Assembly: GCF_900177715.1 (NCBI RefSeq)
Contig: NZ_FXWG01000004.1
Span: 22,782 to 86,781, forward strand
Length of the DNA stretch: 64,000 nucleotides
Direction: 5' to 3'
Origin: Altererythrobacter xiamenensis
Lineage (GTDB): Bacteria > Pseudomonadota > Alphaproteobacteria > Sphingomonadales > Sphingomonadaceae
In this document: positions 38,525 to 48,825 of the stretch, in pieces
Position numbering within the stretch: the first letter of the stretch is position 1
Layout: each line of letters opens with the position of its first letter
Translations under genes and position numbers: made by a program
The notes under the pieces: model-generated
What the model saw: the letters and a program-made list of their open reading frames with translations, nothing else
Database searches by the model: none
Told to the model about the DNA's origin: nothing

Positions 38525-39582
38525 AATCCCGGCGCGTCTCCGGGCCAGTTCGGCGCGGTCACGCCCAGCACCTTGAACAGCAGGCCCATCCCGCTTTCCT
38601 CGACCAGCCGCGCGCGCTGGCGAGCGATCACGTCTTTCGTCTGCGGAGACTTGCGCTGCAGTGCCTCGGTCCGGGTATCGATGCCGAGCGCGGTGAGCCA
38701 GTCGCCCTGCATTTCGCAGCCGAGCACCTGCGCGCCCTGCCGCTGGGCGACCTTGCCCAGCATCTCGAAATCGACATGCGCGGTGAGGTCCGCCGTGCCG
38801 GGCGCGTCGAACACGTCGACCTTGCGGTGTGCGCGGATCGCCTGAAAGGTCGAGCCGGAGCGCAATTCGCGCGCACCGTAGTCGATGATGAGCGCCGCGC
38901 CACCTTGCGCCACCAGCCGGTCTGCCAGTTCGGACATGATCGCAGCGGACGCCGGGCTCGTCTCGATCATCGTGCCCTGCCGCGCGGTGCGCCAGCTTTC
39001 GGGTACGATCGAATCCATCGGCTTGTCACCGCCGACGAAGACGAACCTGTCGCCATCGAGCCCGACCATTCGCTCGTGCCAACCGCTCGCCGAACGGATC
39101 AGCTGATGGACCGGCAGGGCGTCGAAGAACTCGTTCGCGACCACCAGCAGCGGGCCATCCTCGGGCAGGGTGGTGATGTCATCGTGATGCGTCACATCGG
39201 GGATCGCACCGCGCTGCACCTGGCGCAGTTTCTCCGAACCCTCCACGAAATGGACCTGGGGGGTCAGGTCATAGCGTGCGGCGGTGCGCAGCGCATCCTG
39301 CGCCAGCGTCCCGCGCCCCGGGCCCAGCTCGACATAGTGGACGTTCTCAGGGCGGCCTGCGCGCACCCACATGTCCGCCAGCCACAAGCCGATCAGTTCG
39401 CCGAACATCTGGCTGATTTCCGGCGCAGTTAAGAAGTCGCCTTCCTGCCCGAGCGGGGTGCCGCGCGTATAATAATGCGCGTTGCTCTCCCCCATGTACT
39501 GGGCGAGCGAAATCGGTCCTGTCTCACGAATTAGCCTGCGGAATCTCTCGCTGAGGTCCGTCGGCCCGGCATTGTCATTCAT
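38521..39582 (-). CDS. MidA/NDUFAF7-type SAM-dependent methyltransferase
   Basis: A 353-residue SAM-dependent protein-arginine methyltransferase-like enzyme of the MidA/NDUFAF7 family, in mitochondria needed for complex I assembly. Motif I is YVELGPGRGTLAQDAL near residue 90; also seen are ISLAQYMGESNAHYYTRGTP, ANEFFDALPVHQL and DYGARELRSGSTFQAIRAHR. Complex I assembly is inferred from family. The ATG overlaps the lgt stop (ATGA), so the two are coupled. The longer frame to 39681 lies inside lgt. Confidence 0.92.
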   Translation of the reverse strand: MNDNAGPTDLSERFRRLIRETGPISLAQYMGESNAHYYTRGTPLGQEGDFLTAPEISQMFGELIGLWLADMWVRAGRPENVHYVELGPGRGTLAQDALRTAARYDLTPQVHFVEGSEKLRQVQRGAIPDVTHHDDITTLPEDGPLLVVANEFFDALPVHQLIRSASGWHERMVGLDGDRFVFVGGDKPMDSIVPESWRTARQGTMIETSPASAAIMSELADRLVAQGGAALIIDYGARELRSGSTFQAIRAHRKVDVFDAPGTADLTAHVDFEMLGKVAQRQGAQVLGCEMQGDWLTALGIDTRTEALQRKSPQTKDVIARQRARLVEESGMGLLFKVLGVTAPNWPGDAPGF

Positions 39583-40472
39583 CCCGCTGACGGAACTCCC
39601 GTGCCCGATCCCAGCGGCTTGCGAGTCGCTGCGTAGATCGTGACAATCAACCCAAGAATTATCAGCGGAATTGTGAGCCATTGACCCTGACTTAAACCGG
39701 TTTCGACCACTCTGTGGGCCAACTGTGCATCGGGTTCGCGGAAGAATTCGTTAACGAACCGGCCCACGCTCATGCCCACGGTAAAGATGCCGACGAGCAT
39801 GCCCGGGCGGTAGCGCGCGCGGGTTTTCCAGAACAGCAGCATCATGATGATGAACATCACGAGACCTTCGAACCCGGCCTGGTAGAGCTGGCTCGGATGG
39901 CGTGGATCATCGCCCGCGCCGGGGAAGACCATGGCCCAGGGCGTATCGGCCACGGTAGTAACACGGCCCCACAATTCACCATTGGTGAAGTTCGCAAGTC
40001 GGCCGAGCATGTAACCGAAAGGCACATTGACCGCGACATAGTCGCACACGCGCAGGAAGCTGAGCTTGCCGCGTAGCGAAACCCAGGCGATGGCAGCAAG
40101 CACGCCGAGCAGCCCGCCGTGGAAGCTCATCCCCCCGTCCCACATACGCAGCAGCCGCCAGCTGACGAATCCCTCGTCATCGAAGGTCGTGAACAGTTCG
40201 GGTGCATAGAAGGCGGCATAGCCCAGCCGTCCGCCCAGAATGACGCCGAGCGTGCAGTAGAAGAACAGATCGTCGGCATGGCGCTGCGCCATCGGCGCGC
40301 CGGGCTGCTTGATCATCTTGGACAGGTGCCAATAGGCAAACAGGACGCCGCCGAGATAGGCGAGCGAGTAATAGCGCAGGGTAAAGAAGCCGAGATCGAT
40401 CCCCGGGGTAAGGCCCAGATTTTCCCAGTAGATCGGCTCTGCTGCAGCCGATGCGACGAGTAGTGACAGCAA
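39579..40472 (-). CDS. lgt: Prolipoprotein diacylglyceryl transferase
   Basis: Inner-membrane enzyme transferring diacylglycerol from phosphatidylglycerol to the lipobox Cys of prolipoproteins. The 297 residues have seven hydrophobic segments and the Lgt signature GRLANFTNGELWGR, the LSFHGGLLG segment with His, and GGRLGYAAFY. All known essential Arg and His positions appear kept. It makes lipoproteins that LolA (47.9 kb) carries. Divergent from the acyl-CoA ligase gene. Confidence 0.96.
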   Translation of the reverse strand: MLSLLVASAAAEPIYWENLGLTPGIDLGFFTLRYYSLAYLGGVLFAYWHLSKMIKQPGAPMAQRHADDLFFYCTLGVILGGRLGYAAFYAPELFTTFDDEGFVSWRLLRMWDGGMSFHGGLLGVLAAIAWVSLRGKLSFLRVCDYVAVNVPFGYMLGRLANFTNGELWGRVTTVADTPWAMVFPGAGDDPRHPSQLYQAGFEGLVMFIIMMLLFWKTRARYRPGMLVGIFTVGMSVGRFVNEFFREPDAQLAHRVVETGLSQGQWLTIPLIILGLIVTIYAATRKPLGSGTGVPSAG

Positions 40473-40631
40473 GAAGCGAACCCCTTAATGGTTGTCGCGC
40501 GCCGCGCCGGCACGCCGGTTGCGCGGCTTGTGGCACAGCAGGGGTTTTGGGGAAAGCCTGCGATGAAGGCAAACGACCGTTCCAGCGATGGAGCGGACCG
40601 AATTAGAACGGTTAATAGAGGAGAGGCGTGA

Positions 40632-42329
40632 ATGCCCACAGAGCTCGACAAGACACTCGATGCAATCATGGACAAGCTGACGGCTGAAGGAATGCCCGCC
40701 GAAACAGTCCCCTTCACGCGCGGCGGCGTGGACATGCCCTCGCTCAAGCTCGCTCCGCCTGCCCTCAACCATTATTTCGCGCATTACTGCAACGAACATA
40801 AGGATGCAGACTTTCTCATCGATGGCGATACCCGCCTGACATTCGGCGAAACGTGGCAGGCCGCGCGCCATGTTGCGGCAGGCCTGGTGGACACGCATGG
40901 CGTCGCCAAGGGCGACCGCGTCGGTATCGCGGCGCGCAATTCGGCCAACTGGATCGTGGCCTACATGGGCATCCTGCTCGCCGGTGGCTGCGCGACCCTG
41001 CTCAACGGTTTTTCGAGCGGCGAAGAACTTGCCGATCAGCTCGAGCTCGTCGGATGCAAGCTGCTGCTTGCCGATGCCCAGCGCGCCAAGCGGCTCGATG
41101 GTCACGAGCACGGCGCCAAGATCGTGCTGTTCGAGCACGGCGGCAAGCCATCCGATGGTCTGGCCCAGATCTGGGGCGATCCGGGCGAGCGCACGTTCCT
41201 CGACGTCGGTCCCGACGACTACGCCACGATCCTCTACACCTCGGGTTCGACCGGCAAGTCCAAGGGCGCGTGGTCCGACCATCGCGGCGTCGTCCACGGC
41301 GCAATGAGCTACGCTCTGCAGAGCCTGATGGCCTTCACCTATCTCGATTCTTCGGGCGGTGCTCCGACCTCTCAGGCGTGCGCGCTGGTCGCCGTGCCGC
41401 TGTTCCATGTGACGGGCGAAGTTCCGGTCTTCCTCCAGAGCTTTGCGCTTGGCCGCAAGCTGGTGCTGATGCCGCGCTGGGATGCGGGAGAGGCGCTGCG
41501 CCTGATGGACAAGGAGAAGGTCAGCTATTTCGCCGGCGTTCCGCTGATGAGCTACGAGATCGCGACCCATCCCGATCGCGCGAAATACGATATCTCCTCC
41601 TGCAGCGGCTTTGCCGCGGGCGGAGCACCGCGCCCGGTCGAGCACGTCACCAAGATCCGCGACGCTTTCCCCAACGGCTTCCCGCTGCTGGGCTATGGCT
41701 TGACCGAGACCAATGGCGTGGGCTGCGGCAACTTCAACGAGAACTATCTCGCCAAGCCTTCCTCGACCGGCAAGCCGAGCCGGCCGCTGGTCGATCTCGC
41801 GATCCTCGACGATGACGGCAACAAGGTGCCGCAAGGCAATGTCGGCGAAATCTCGATCCGCTCGGTCTGCAATTTCAGCGGCTACTGGAACAACGAGGAG
41901 GCGACCAAGGCGGCCTTCACCAAGGACATGTATTTCCGCACCGGCGACCTCGGCAAGCTCGACGAAGACGGCTATCTCTACATCGTCGACCGCAAGAAGG
42001 ACATCATCATCCGCGGCGGCGAAAACATCACCTGTATAGAGGTGGAAGAGGCGATCTACGCGCATGACGCGATCGCGGAATGTTCGGTCTTCGGCATTCC
42101 GGACGAGCGCATGGGGGAAGTTCCGGCGGCGGTGTACTACCTGAAATCAGGCCATTCGCTGACGCCGGCAGACCTGCGCGAGTTCCTGCTCGCCAGTATC
42201 GCGCCCTTCAAAGTCCCGCTCGAGGAACATATCTGGCAGTCAGACAAGCCGCTGCCACGCCTCGGCACGCAAAAGATCGACAAGCGCACGGTGCGCACGA
42301 TGCATGCCGGAGAACCGGCTGCGGCCTGA
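40632..42329 (+). CDS. Class I adenylate-forming acyl-CoA synthetase
   Basis: A 565-residue ANL ligase. Motifs: P-loop ILYTSGSTGKSKG, FAAGGAPRPVEHV and GYGLTETNGVG (A5), YFRTGDLGKLDEDGYLYIVD (A8), RKKDIIIRGGENI hinge, and C-terminal Lys in GTQKIDKRTV. Length and order fit long-chain or aryl acyl-CoA ligases; the acid is unknown. GAGGAG seven to nine bases before the ATG sets the start. A 55-base gap separates it from glnD. It is unrelated in position to the other ligase at 18.8 kb. Confidence 0.93.
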   Translation: MPTELDKTLDAIMDKLTAEGMPAETVPFTRGGVDMPSLKLAPPALNHYFAHYCNEHKDADFLIDGDTRLTFGETWQAARHVAAGLVDTHGVAKGDRVGIAARNSANWIVAYMGILLAGGCATLLNGFSSGEELADQLELVGCKLLLADAQRAKRLDGHEHGAKIVLFEHGGKPSDGLAQIWGDPGERTFLDVGPDDYATILYTSGSTGKSKGAWSDHRGVVHGAMSYALQSLMAFTYLDSSGGAPTSQACALVAVPLFHVTGEVPVFLQSFALGRKLVLMPRWDAGEALRLMDKEKVSYFAGVPLMSYEIATHPDRAKYDISSCSGFAAGGAPRPVEHVTKIRDAFPNGFPLLGYGLTETNGVGCGNFNENYLAKPSSTGKPSRPLVDLAILDDDGNKVPQGNVGEISIRSVCNFSGYWNNEEATKAAFTKDMYFRTGDLGKLDEDGYLYIVDRKKDIIIRGGENITCIEVEEAIYAHDAIAECSVFGIPDERMGEVPAAVYYLKSGHSLTPADLREFLLASIAPFKVPLEEHIWQSDKPLPRLGTQKIDKRTVRTMHAGEPAAA

Positions 42330-42384
42330 ACCCTGGATCGCGTGACGGCTCGGGCACCGGTCCGTCCGTGATCCGGATTAGCGT

Positions 42385-45144
42385 ATGAACGAAATCGACA
42401 TCCCCAATCAGCGCGCCATCATCGACCGGCGCGAACTCGCCGAAAAGGTCGAGGCGCTGGCGCGTGAGAAAGGGGAAAAGGCGCGGCAGGATATCGTCTC
42501 GGTTCTCAAGCAGGCGCTGGAGGACGGACGCAAAGAGATTGACCGGCGCCTGTCGGAACAACCTTCTGCCGGGCACCTGTGTACCGGCGGACAGGCCTTC
42601 CTGATCGACCAGCTGCTGCGCGTGATCCATGATTACGTGATTACGCATGTCTATCCGGTCGCGAACCGCTCTTCGGCAGAGCGCCTCGCGATCCTTGCCG
42701 TGGGCGGCTACGGCCGCGCGGAAATGGCGCCGCATTCGGACGTCGATATCGCCTTCATCACCCCCACCCGCAAAGCCTCGTGGTGCGAGCAGGTAATCGA
42801 GGCGATGCTCTATTTCCTCTGGGATCTCGGCCTCAAGGTCGGCCATTCGAGCCGCTCGGTCGATGATACGCTGCGCATGGCGAAGGAAGACCTTACCATC
42901 CGCACCGCGCTGCTCGAAAGCCGTTTCGTATGGGGCGACCGGCCGCTCTACGAAGAAGCGCGCGCGCGGTTCTGGACCGAGGTGGTCAAGGGCAGCGAAC
43001 GCCAGTTCCTCGCCGAAAAGCTCGAGGAACGCGATGCGCGGCACAAGCGCATGGGCGACAGCCGCTATGTGGTCGAGCCCAATGTGAAGGATGGCAAGGG
43101 CGGCTTGCGCGACCTCCAGACGCTCTACTGGATCGGCAAATATATCCACCAGGTGCAGAAGGGCGCCGAACTGGTCGATGTGGGCCTTCTGACCAAGGCC
43201 GAATATCGCAGCTTCCGCCGCGCCGAGGGTTTCCTGCTGGCAGTCAGGTGCCACCTCCATGCCATTACCGGCAGGGCCGAGGACCGGCTCACCTTCGACC
43301 TCCAGCGCGAAGTCGCCGCGCGGATGAACTTCGCCGACCGCCCGGGCAAGAGCGCGGTCGAACGCTTCATGCAGTTCTATTTCCTTCAGGCGAAGCGGGT
43401 CGGCAGCCTGACCGGCGTGTTTCTCGCCCATATCGATGAGGAGTTCGAGAACAAGCGCGCCGCGCGAGGGTTCTTTGCCGGATGGAAACAGAAGGCGCGC
43501 GATCTCAAGGGTTACCGCGTGTTCGGCGGACGGATCGCGGCGCCGGGCGACGAGTGGTTCCGCAAGGATCCGGTGCGGCTGATCGAGATCTTCCAGCTGG
43601 CCGAAGCGAACGAGCTCGAAATCCATCCCGAGACCATGCGCCAGGCCAATCGCGATGCTCCGCAGATCAAGGACGAGGTGCGCGAGGACCCGCGCGCCAA
43701 TGCGCTGTTCGTCGAACTTCTGAGCGGCCGCAACAATCCCGAGATGGTGCTGCGCTGGATGAACGAGGCGGGCGTGTTTGGCCGCTTCGTGCCCGACTTC
43801 GGCAAGGTCAACGCGCAGATGCAGTTCGACATGTATCACCACTATACGGTCGACGAGCACACCATTCGCGCGATCGGCCTGTTGAGCCAGATCGAGAAGG
43901 GCGAACTCAAGTCCCAGCATCCGCGCTGCACCAAGCTGATCCACCGCATCGATTCGCGCCGCGCGCTATATGTCGCGGTCCTGCTGCACGATATCGCCAA
44001 GGGCCGCGGCGGCGATCATTCGGTGCTGGGTGCCGAAGTAGCGCACGAGCTGTGCCCGCGGTTCGGCTTGAGCGAGCAGGAGACCGACCTCGTCGCCTGG
44101 CTGGTCCTGCAACATCTGCTGATGAGCTCGACCGCGCAGAAACGCGATCTGACCGATCCCAAGACGATCGAGGATTTCGTCGGCGAGGTTCAAAGCCTCG
44201 AGCGCCTGCGCAATCTCGTCATCCTGACCGTCGTCGATATCAAGGCGGTCGGCCCGGGCACATGGAACAGCTGGAAGGCGCAGCTGATCGGCGAGCTCTA
44301 CGATGCAGCGCAGGAACGGCTGCGCCTGGGTCATATGGGGCACGGGCGCGAGCAACGCGTCGCCGCCAAGCAGGAGGCAGTTGCGGAATTGCTTGCAGAT
44401 CGCAGCAATTTGGTCGGCGATGTCGGCGAACTGTTCGACGATGCCTACTGGATCGCAGAGCCGGAGGACGTGATCGCGCTCAATCTCGTCCACTATCACG
44501 CGGCACGCGCGGTAAAGGACCAGCTTTCGATCCATTGCGAATATTACGAGGCACGCGGAGCAACACTCGTCACCGTGATCGCGGCCGACCATCCCGGCCT
44601 GTTCTACCGGATCGCGGGCGGTATTGCGCTGGCTGGAGCGAATATCATCGACGCCCGCATCCATACCTCGCGCAGCGGCTTTGCGATCGACAATTTCCTG
44701 GTGCAGGACCCGCTCGGCAAGCCTTTCTACGAAGAGAGCCAGCTGAAACGGCTCAAGACTTCGATCGGCGATGCGCTCGCCAACCGTATCGAACTCGTGC
44801 CCAAGCTCGCCCAACGACCGCTTCCACGCAGCCGTGCGGGTGCTTTCGACGTCGCGCCGCGGGTCAATTTCGACAATTCGGCATCGAACCGCTTCACGGT
44901 CATCGAGGTCAACGCGCGCGATCGTTCGGCGCTCCTCAACCGGCTCGCCCGTGTCCTGTTCGAAAGCAACCTGGTGGTGAACTCCGCCCACGTCACCGCC
45001 TATGGCGAGCGCGCCGCCGATACCTTTTACGTTACGGACCTGACGGGTTCCAAGATCACCTCCAAACCGCGCCTCGACGAGATCGAGAGGCGTCTTCTCG
45101 AGGCCGCCAGCGACACGCGGCAAAAGGAACTCGAAGAGGCCTGA
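42385..45144 (+). CDS. glnD: Bifunctional PII uridylyltransferase/uridylyl-removing enzyme
   Basis: Senses glutamine and modifies PII proteins. The 919 residues contain the nucleotidyltransferase site (GGYGRAEMAPHSDVDIAF), the HD uridylyl-removing domain (MYHHYTVDEHTIRAIG, then VLLHDIAKGRGGDHS) and two C-terminal ACT domains (VTVIAADHPGLFYRIAGGIA and TVIEVNARDRSALLNRLARV) that bind glutamine. All parts are intact. It is followed 83 bases on by the receptor gene with its own leader. Confidence 0.97.
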   Translation: MNEIDIPNQRAIIDRRELAEKVEALAREKGEKARQDIVSVLKQALEDGRKEIDRRLSEQPSAGHLCTGGQAFLIDQLLRVIHDYVITHVYPVANRSSAERLAILAVGGYGRAEMAPHSDVDIAFITPTRKASWCEQVIEAMLYFLWDLGLKVGHSSRSVDDTLRMAKEDLTIRTALLESRFVWGDRPLYEEARARFWTEVVKGSERQFLAEKLEERDARHKRMGDSRYVVEPNVKDGKGGLRDLQTLYWIGKYIHQVQKGAELVDVGLLTKAEYRSFRRAEGFLLAVRCHLHAITGRAEDRLTFDLQREVAARMNFADRPGKSAVERFMQFYFLQAKRVGSLTGVFLAHIDEEFENKRAARGFFAGWKQKARDLKGYRVFGGRIAAPGDEWFRKDPVRLIEIFQLAEANELEIHPETMRQANRDAPQIKDEVREDPRANALFVELLSGRNNPEMVLRWMNEAGVFGRFVPDFGKVNAQMQFDMYHHYTVDEHTIRAIGLLSQIEKGELKSQHPRCTKLIHRIDSRRALYVAVLLHDIAKGRGGDHSVLGAEVAHELCPRFGLSEQETDLVAWLVLQHLLMSSTAQKRDLTDPKTIEDFVGEVQSLERLRNLVILTVVDIKAVGPGTWNSWKAQLIGELYDAAQERLRLGHMGHGREQRVAAKQEAVAELLADRSNLVGDVGELFDDAYWIAEPEDVIALNLVHYHAARAVKDQLSIHCEYYEARGATLVTVIAADHPGLFYRIAGGIALAGANIIDARIHTSRSGFAIDNFLVQDPLGKPFYEESQLKRLKTSIGDALANRIELVPKLAQRPLPRSRAGAFDVAPRVNFDNSASNRFTVIEVNARDRSALLNRLARVLFESNLVVNSAHVTAYGERAADTFYVTDLTGSKITSKPRLDEIERRLLEAASDTRQKELEEA

Positions 45145-45198
45145 CCGACGCTCGTCGGACGACAGGTTGCAATATCGATACTCTTCGCTATGGGCGCA

Positions 45199-45215
45199 CT
45201 CACCCCCAAGGTGAG
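45199..45215 (+). promoter_or_regulatory. Hairpin over the ribosome binding site of the TonB-dependent receptor gene
   Basis: CTCACC (45199-45204) pairs with GGTGAG (45210-45215) across a five-base loop. The second arm is the start of GGTGAGGAG, the probable ribosome binding site of the receptor gene at 45228. The helix could reduce translation, but it is only 6 pairs and may be incidental. Confidence 0.35.
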
Positions 45216-45227
45216 GAGTATATTTTC

Positions 45228-47549
45228 ATGAATTTTACGCTTTTTAGGCGTCGCTCTGCGGCCGCGATTTTGCTCGCCAGTTGCGCAATTGCGCCGATGG
45301 CAGTGCACGCGCAGAACGTCGAAGACGAGACACAGACGGACGAAGCTGAACCCCAGAGCACGGGCGCGATCGGCTCGCTCAACACCATCGTCGTCACCGG
45401 TACCAAGACGCAGAATGCCGAGAACGTGCAGGACGTGCCCGTGGCGGTTACGGCCTTCAATGCAGAGACCCTCGATGCGCTCAAAGTGCGCGACGTCCAG
45501 TCGCTGACCTATTCCGCCCCCAACGTCTCGCTCGACGATGTCGGCACCAGCCGCGGCACCGCGAACTTCTCGATCCGCGGCCTCGGCATCAACAGCTCGA
45601 TCCCCTCGATCGATCCGACCGTCGGCGTGTTCGTCGACGGCGTCTATCTCGGCATCAACGGCGGCGTCGTGTTCGACCTGTTCGACCTCGAGAGCGTCGA
45701 AATCCTGCGCGGCCCGCAGGGCGTCCTGTTCGGTCGCAACGTCACCGGCGGTGCGGTCCTGATCAACACCGGCAACCCGACCGACTATTTCACCGGCAAG
45801 GTCAGCGCTTCGGTCGACGGCCCGTTCCTCGACGGTGGTCGCGGAGGTGCCAACTACTCGGTCTCGGGCGTCGTTTCGGGCCCGATCGTCGAAGACACGC
45901 TGCTGTTCAAGCTGGGCGGCTATTACAACAAGGACGAAGGTTACTTCACCAACCTGTTCGACAATTCGAACCACGGTGAAGCCGAAACCAAGATCGTACG
46001 CGGTGCGCTGGAAGGCCGCTTCGGCGACCTGACCGTGACCGGCAAGCTCGACTATTTCGAAAGCGATGGCGACGGGCCGAGCGGCCAGAACCGCGGCAGG
46101 TTCGACCGTGACAGCTTCGATTTCGCAATCGACTTCCCGGGCTTCTACGCCAACGAAATCTGGACCGGCTCGCTGAATGCGGAATAGGACCTCGGCCCCG
46201 GCACGCTGACCAACATCTTCGGTTATCGCAGCTACGAAGCGAGGACCGGCGGCGATATCGATGCACTCCCGGCCTTCCTGTTCCACTCCGACACGGAAAC
46301 CGACCAGGACCAGATTTCGAACGAGATTCGCTATGCGGTCTCGACCGACAGTTTCGACCTGACGGTTGGCGGTTTCTACTTCGACCAGTCGATCGCCTAC
46401 ACCGAAGTTCGCGATCTGCCGCCTTCCACACCGCTCACCTTCTATGGCGGCGGCGCGCAGGATCATGAAGTGTTCGGCGTCTTCGCGGCTGGCCAGTTCG
46501 CGCTCACCGACGCGCTGTCGGTCATCGCCGGCCTGCGCTGGAGCGAGGAAACCAAGGACGCGGCCGTGACCTACATCCGTCCGCGCCCCGAATGTTCGGT
46601 CGTCGACGGCACCTGTCCGACGGCGGGCACCAACCCCTTCATCCCGACCGAGAACAACGGCTTCACCGACAAGGAAAGCTGGTCGAACTGGTCGCCCAAG
46701 CTCGGCCTGCAGTACGAATTCGCTGACGGCCAGATCTATACGCACTGGACGCGTGGCTATCGCAGCGGCGGTTACAACTTCCGCATCACCAATGCGAATG
46801 CCTTCGAAGCGGTCGCAGCGGCCAACGGCGCCTTCGCCTTCGACGAGGAAAAGGTCGACAACTACGAGATCGGCGGGAAATTCCAGACCATCGACGGAAG
46901 CTTCACGCTGAACGTCGCGGCCTATTACACCGAGATCGCGAACATGCAGCGCGAGGTGAACCAGTCATCGCCGACTTCGGGCGTGGCGCAGTCGATCTTC
47001 AACACGGCCGATGCCTCGATCCTCGGTTTCGAAGCCGAAGCGCGCATGCAGGTGTCGAACGACCTGCTGTTCACCGCCAACCTCGGCGTGATCGACGACA
47101 GCTATGACGAGATCCTGTTCGACATTTCCGGCGACGGTGTGATCGACGACAACGATCTCGAGCTGCGTCTGCCGCGTGTGCCCGAGTTCACCTGGGGTGT
47201 CGGCATGATCCATGAACTGGACCTCGGTTCGAGCGATATCCTGACCCGGATCAACCTGCAGTATCGTGACGAGTTCGCGTATACCGACAACAACTTCGGC
47301 TACATCCAGGACGCGCTCAACCTCGACGCGAATATCACCTGGAACACGCCGATGGATGGGCTGAGCCTGTCGATCTACGGCAAGAACCTGTTCGACGAAG
47401 TGCAAGCAGGTGGCGACACCCAGCTGCCGTTCGGCGGACCGCTCTCGAACGGCGTCAACCGCCCGTTCGACCCTTTCCCGGCAGCGGGCACGTTCTCGCC
47501 GCTCCAGAAGGGCCGCCAGGTCGGCATGGAAGCAACCTTCGAGTTCTGA
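45228..47549 (+). pseudogene. TonB-dependent receptor interrupted by one in-frame amber codon
   Basis: Outer-membrane receptor gene, 774 codons in one frame with a TAG at 46185-46187 (codon 320). The first part has a signal peptide (ending VHAQ), a TonB-box-like region, and plug motifs IVVTGTKTQNAENVQDVPVA, SIRGLGINSS and RGPQGVLFGRNVTGGAVLI. After the TAG the same frame continues with DLGPGTLTNIFGYRSYEA and the beta-barrel up to the terminal aromatic FEF. No other stop or frameshift interrupts it. A single-base change (for example from TAC/TAT or CAG) explains the stop. It may be a pseudogene, a recent mutation, or a sequencing error. The substrate is unknown. Confidence 0.88.
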
Positions 47550-47572
47550 GGCCCGGAGCCTTGGCTTACATC

Positions 47573-47603
47573 AGAGGGGCGGCCTGCGGGTCGCCCCTTT
47601 TTT
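47573..47603 (+). terminator. Rho-independent terminator after the receptor gene
   Basis: GGGGCG and CGCCCC flank a short loop region and are followed by TTTTTT, 24 bases after the receptor stop. The remaining stretch to the bidirectional hairpin at 47706 has no recognisable feature. Confidence 0.8.
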
Positions 47604-47705
47604 GTTGGGCGGCTAAGTGCGATCTCTGAATTGCGAGCGGTCGCAAATTGCGCCAGCAATAGTCCGGAATGGCTGCGGCTCGAGAACCGGCGTCTGCAGC
47701 TTCAG

Positions 47706-47752
47706 AAAAGGAAAACCCCCGTGCCGGGGGCATTGGCACGAGGGTTCCTTTT
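47706..47752. terminator. Bidirectional terminator-like hairpin
   Basis: AAAAGGAAAACCC..CGTGCC faces GGCACGAGGGTTCCTTTT, with a GC-rich core and A/T-rich ends on both sides. It could stop the receptor transcript and the minus-strand lolA transcript, whose gene ends at 47923. The rest of 47753-47922 holds no gene I can support. Confidence 0.6.
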
Positions 47753-47922
47753 GAGCGTTCGTCACGCTTGCACAAGACGACCATTGCTGGAAATCACGGG
47801 CAACAGGGGGAAACCCGGTTCCGATCGCCTTGAGTATTCAAATTACGCGCTTGTGCCTTACGTGTAAATGAACGGAGCGCAGCATTTTGTCGCATTCCTA
47901 CAACTGCGCACCGCTAAGGCGT

Positions 47923-48588
47923 TCAGCGCGGGCGACGAGATGAACGGCGCGGATCCTTGAACGTGAAAGTACTGTCAGCAACCGAGACGCCATAGCGGTG
48001 ATTCCGCAGGCGAACGGTGGTCCGATGGTTCTGCGAATCGAGCGCAACCCAGTTGGTGAGCTGCAATCCGCCCGGTGCATTGGCGTTGCGCACGAAGATC
48101 ATCGTGATCGCGCCGAACTCCGGCCGGCCCGGATCGCGCACTTCGATGCTGACGACATCCGGGTTGCCGGTCGGAATCAGCTTGCCGAACTTGGCAACGT
48201 CGCGACTGGGATCGAGCAATGCGCCGAGCGGCGAGTTCTTGATCGGCCAGCGCTGGACCTGATCGACCTCGTAATCGATCATGTAGAGCGACTTGCCGTT
48301 CGAGACGACGAGCATCGGAATGCTCTTCTCGTATTCGAAGCGGATTCTGCCCGGACGCTTCAATGTCATCACGCCGCGCGCAACCTGCCCTTGGCGGTCG
48401 GTCTGGGTGAAATCGGCCCGCATGGTGCTGATGCCGCGCAAGGCGGTCACCGCACGATCGAGATCGCCCTGGGCGGCCTCGACAGGCGTAGCAGGCAGGG
48501 TCAACGCCGCGGCGGGCAGTCCAAGCGCAAGCGCGCCGGCAAATGCGGCGCGCAGGGGCTTTTTCGAAATGATTTGCAGCATGTTCAT
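47923..48588 (-). CDS. lolA: Outer-membrane lipoprotein carrier protein LolA
   Basis: A 221-residue periplasmic chaperone carrying lipoproteins to the outer membrane. Signal peptide of about 37 residues (ends VEAAQ). The mature part has LolA-type MRADFTQTDRQGQVARGVM, LKRPGRIRFEYEKSIP, SNGKSLYMIDYEVDQVQRWP and the closing beta-strand set. Start at the first Met after the unsupported TTG frame; a second Met follows two codons on. It supports Lgt as the same pathway. It has the reverse orientation to the receptor. Confidence 0.9.
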   Translation of the reverse strand: MNMLQIISKKPLRAAFAGALALGLPAAALTLPATPVEAAQGDLDRAVTALRGISTMRADFTQTDRQGQVARGVMTLKRPGRIRFEYEKSIPMLVVSNGKSLYMIDYEVDQVQRWPIKNSPLGALLDPSRDVAKFGKLIPTGNPDVVSIEVRDPGRPEFGAITMIFVRNANAPGGLQLTNWVALDSQNHRTTVRLRNHRYGVSVADSTFTFKDPRRSSRRPR

Positions 48589-48657
48589 GCCTCGTCTTCT
48601 AGTCACGGAGGCTTGAACTGTCACTGAACCTGCGGCGTTCCCGCGGTTCAGGAATAA

Positions 48658-48825
48658 TCACTTGATCTTGGCTTCCTTGAACTCGACGTGCTTGCGCACG
48701 ACCGGGTCATACTTGCGGAAGGTCATCTTTTCCGTGATGTTGCGCGGGTTCTTCTTCGTCACATAGTAGAAGCCCGTATCGGCGGTCGAGACGAGCTTGA
48801 TCTTGACGGTTGCGGGCTTCGCCAT
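48658..48825 (-). CDS. rpmG: 50S ribosomal protein L33
   Basis: Fifty-five residues, a complete L33: [40 protein letters not shown] and [15 protein letters not shown]. This is the cysteine-free form, so no zinc. AGGAACACGCC precedes the ATG. It sits between arfB and lolA on the same strand; the 160 bases upstream hold a CGCCCC/GGGGCG hairpin but no clear T-run. Confidence 0.97.
   Translation of the reverse strand: MAKPATVKIKLVSTADTGFYYVTKKNPRNITEKMTFRKYDPVVRKHVEFKEAKIK

Noticed and set aside
42208..43944. A 578-codon minus-strand frame opposite glnD
   Set aside because: It is antisense to GlnD, which has all its catalytic motifs; the frame shows no known domain.
46185..46187. TAG read as pyrrolysine or selenocysteine-like recoding
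   Set aside because: No pylT/pylS genes or recoding element are visible, UGA rather than UAG would serve selenocysteine, and TonB-dependent receptors are not known to use either.
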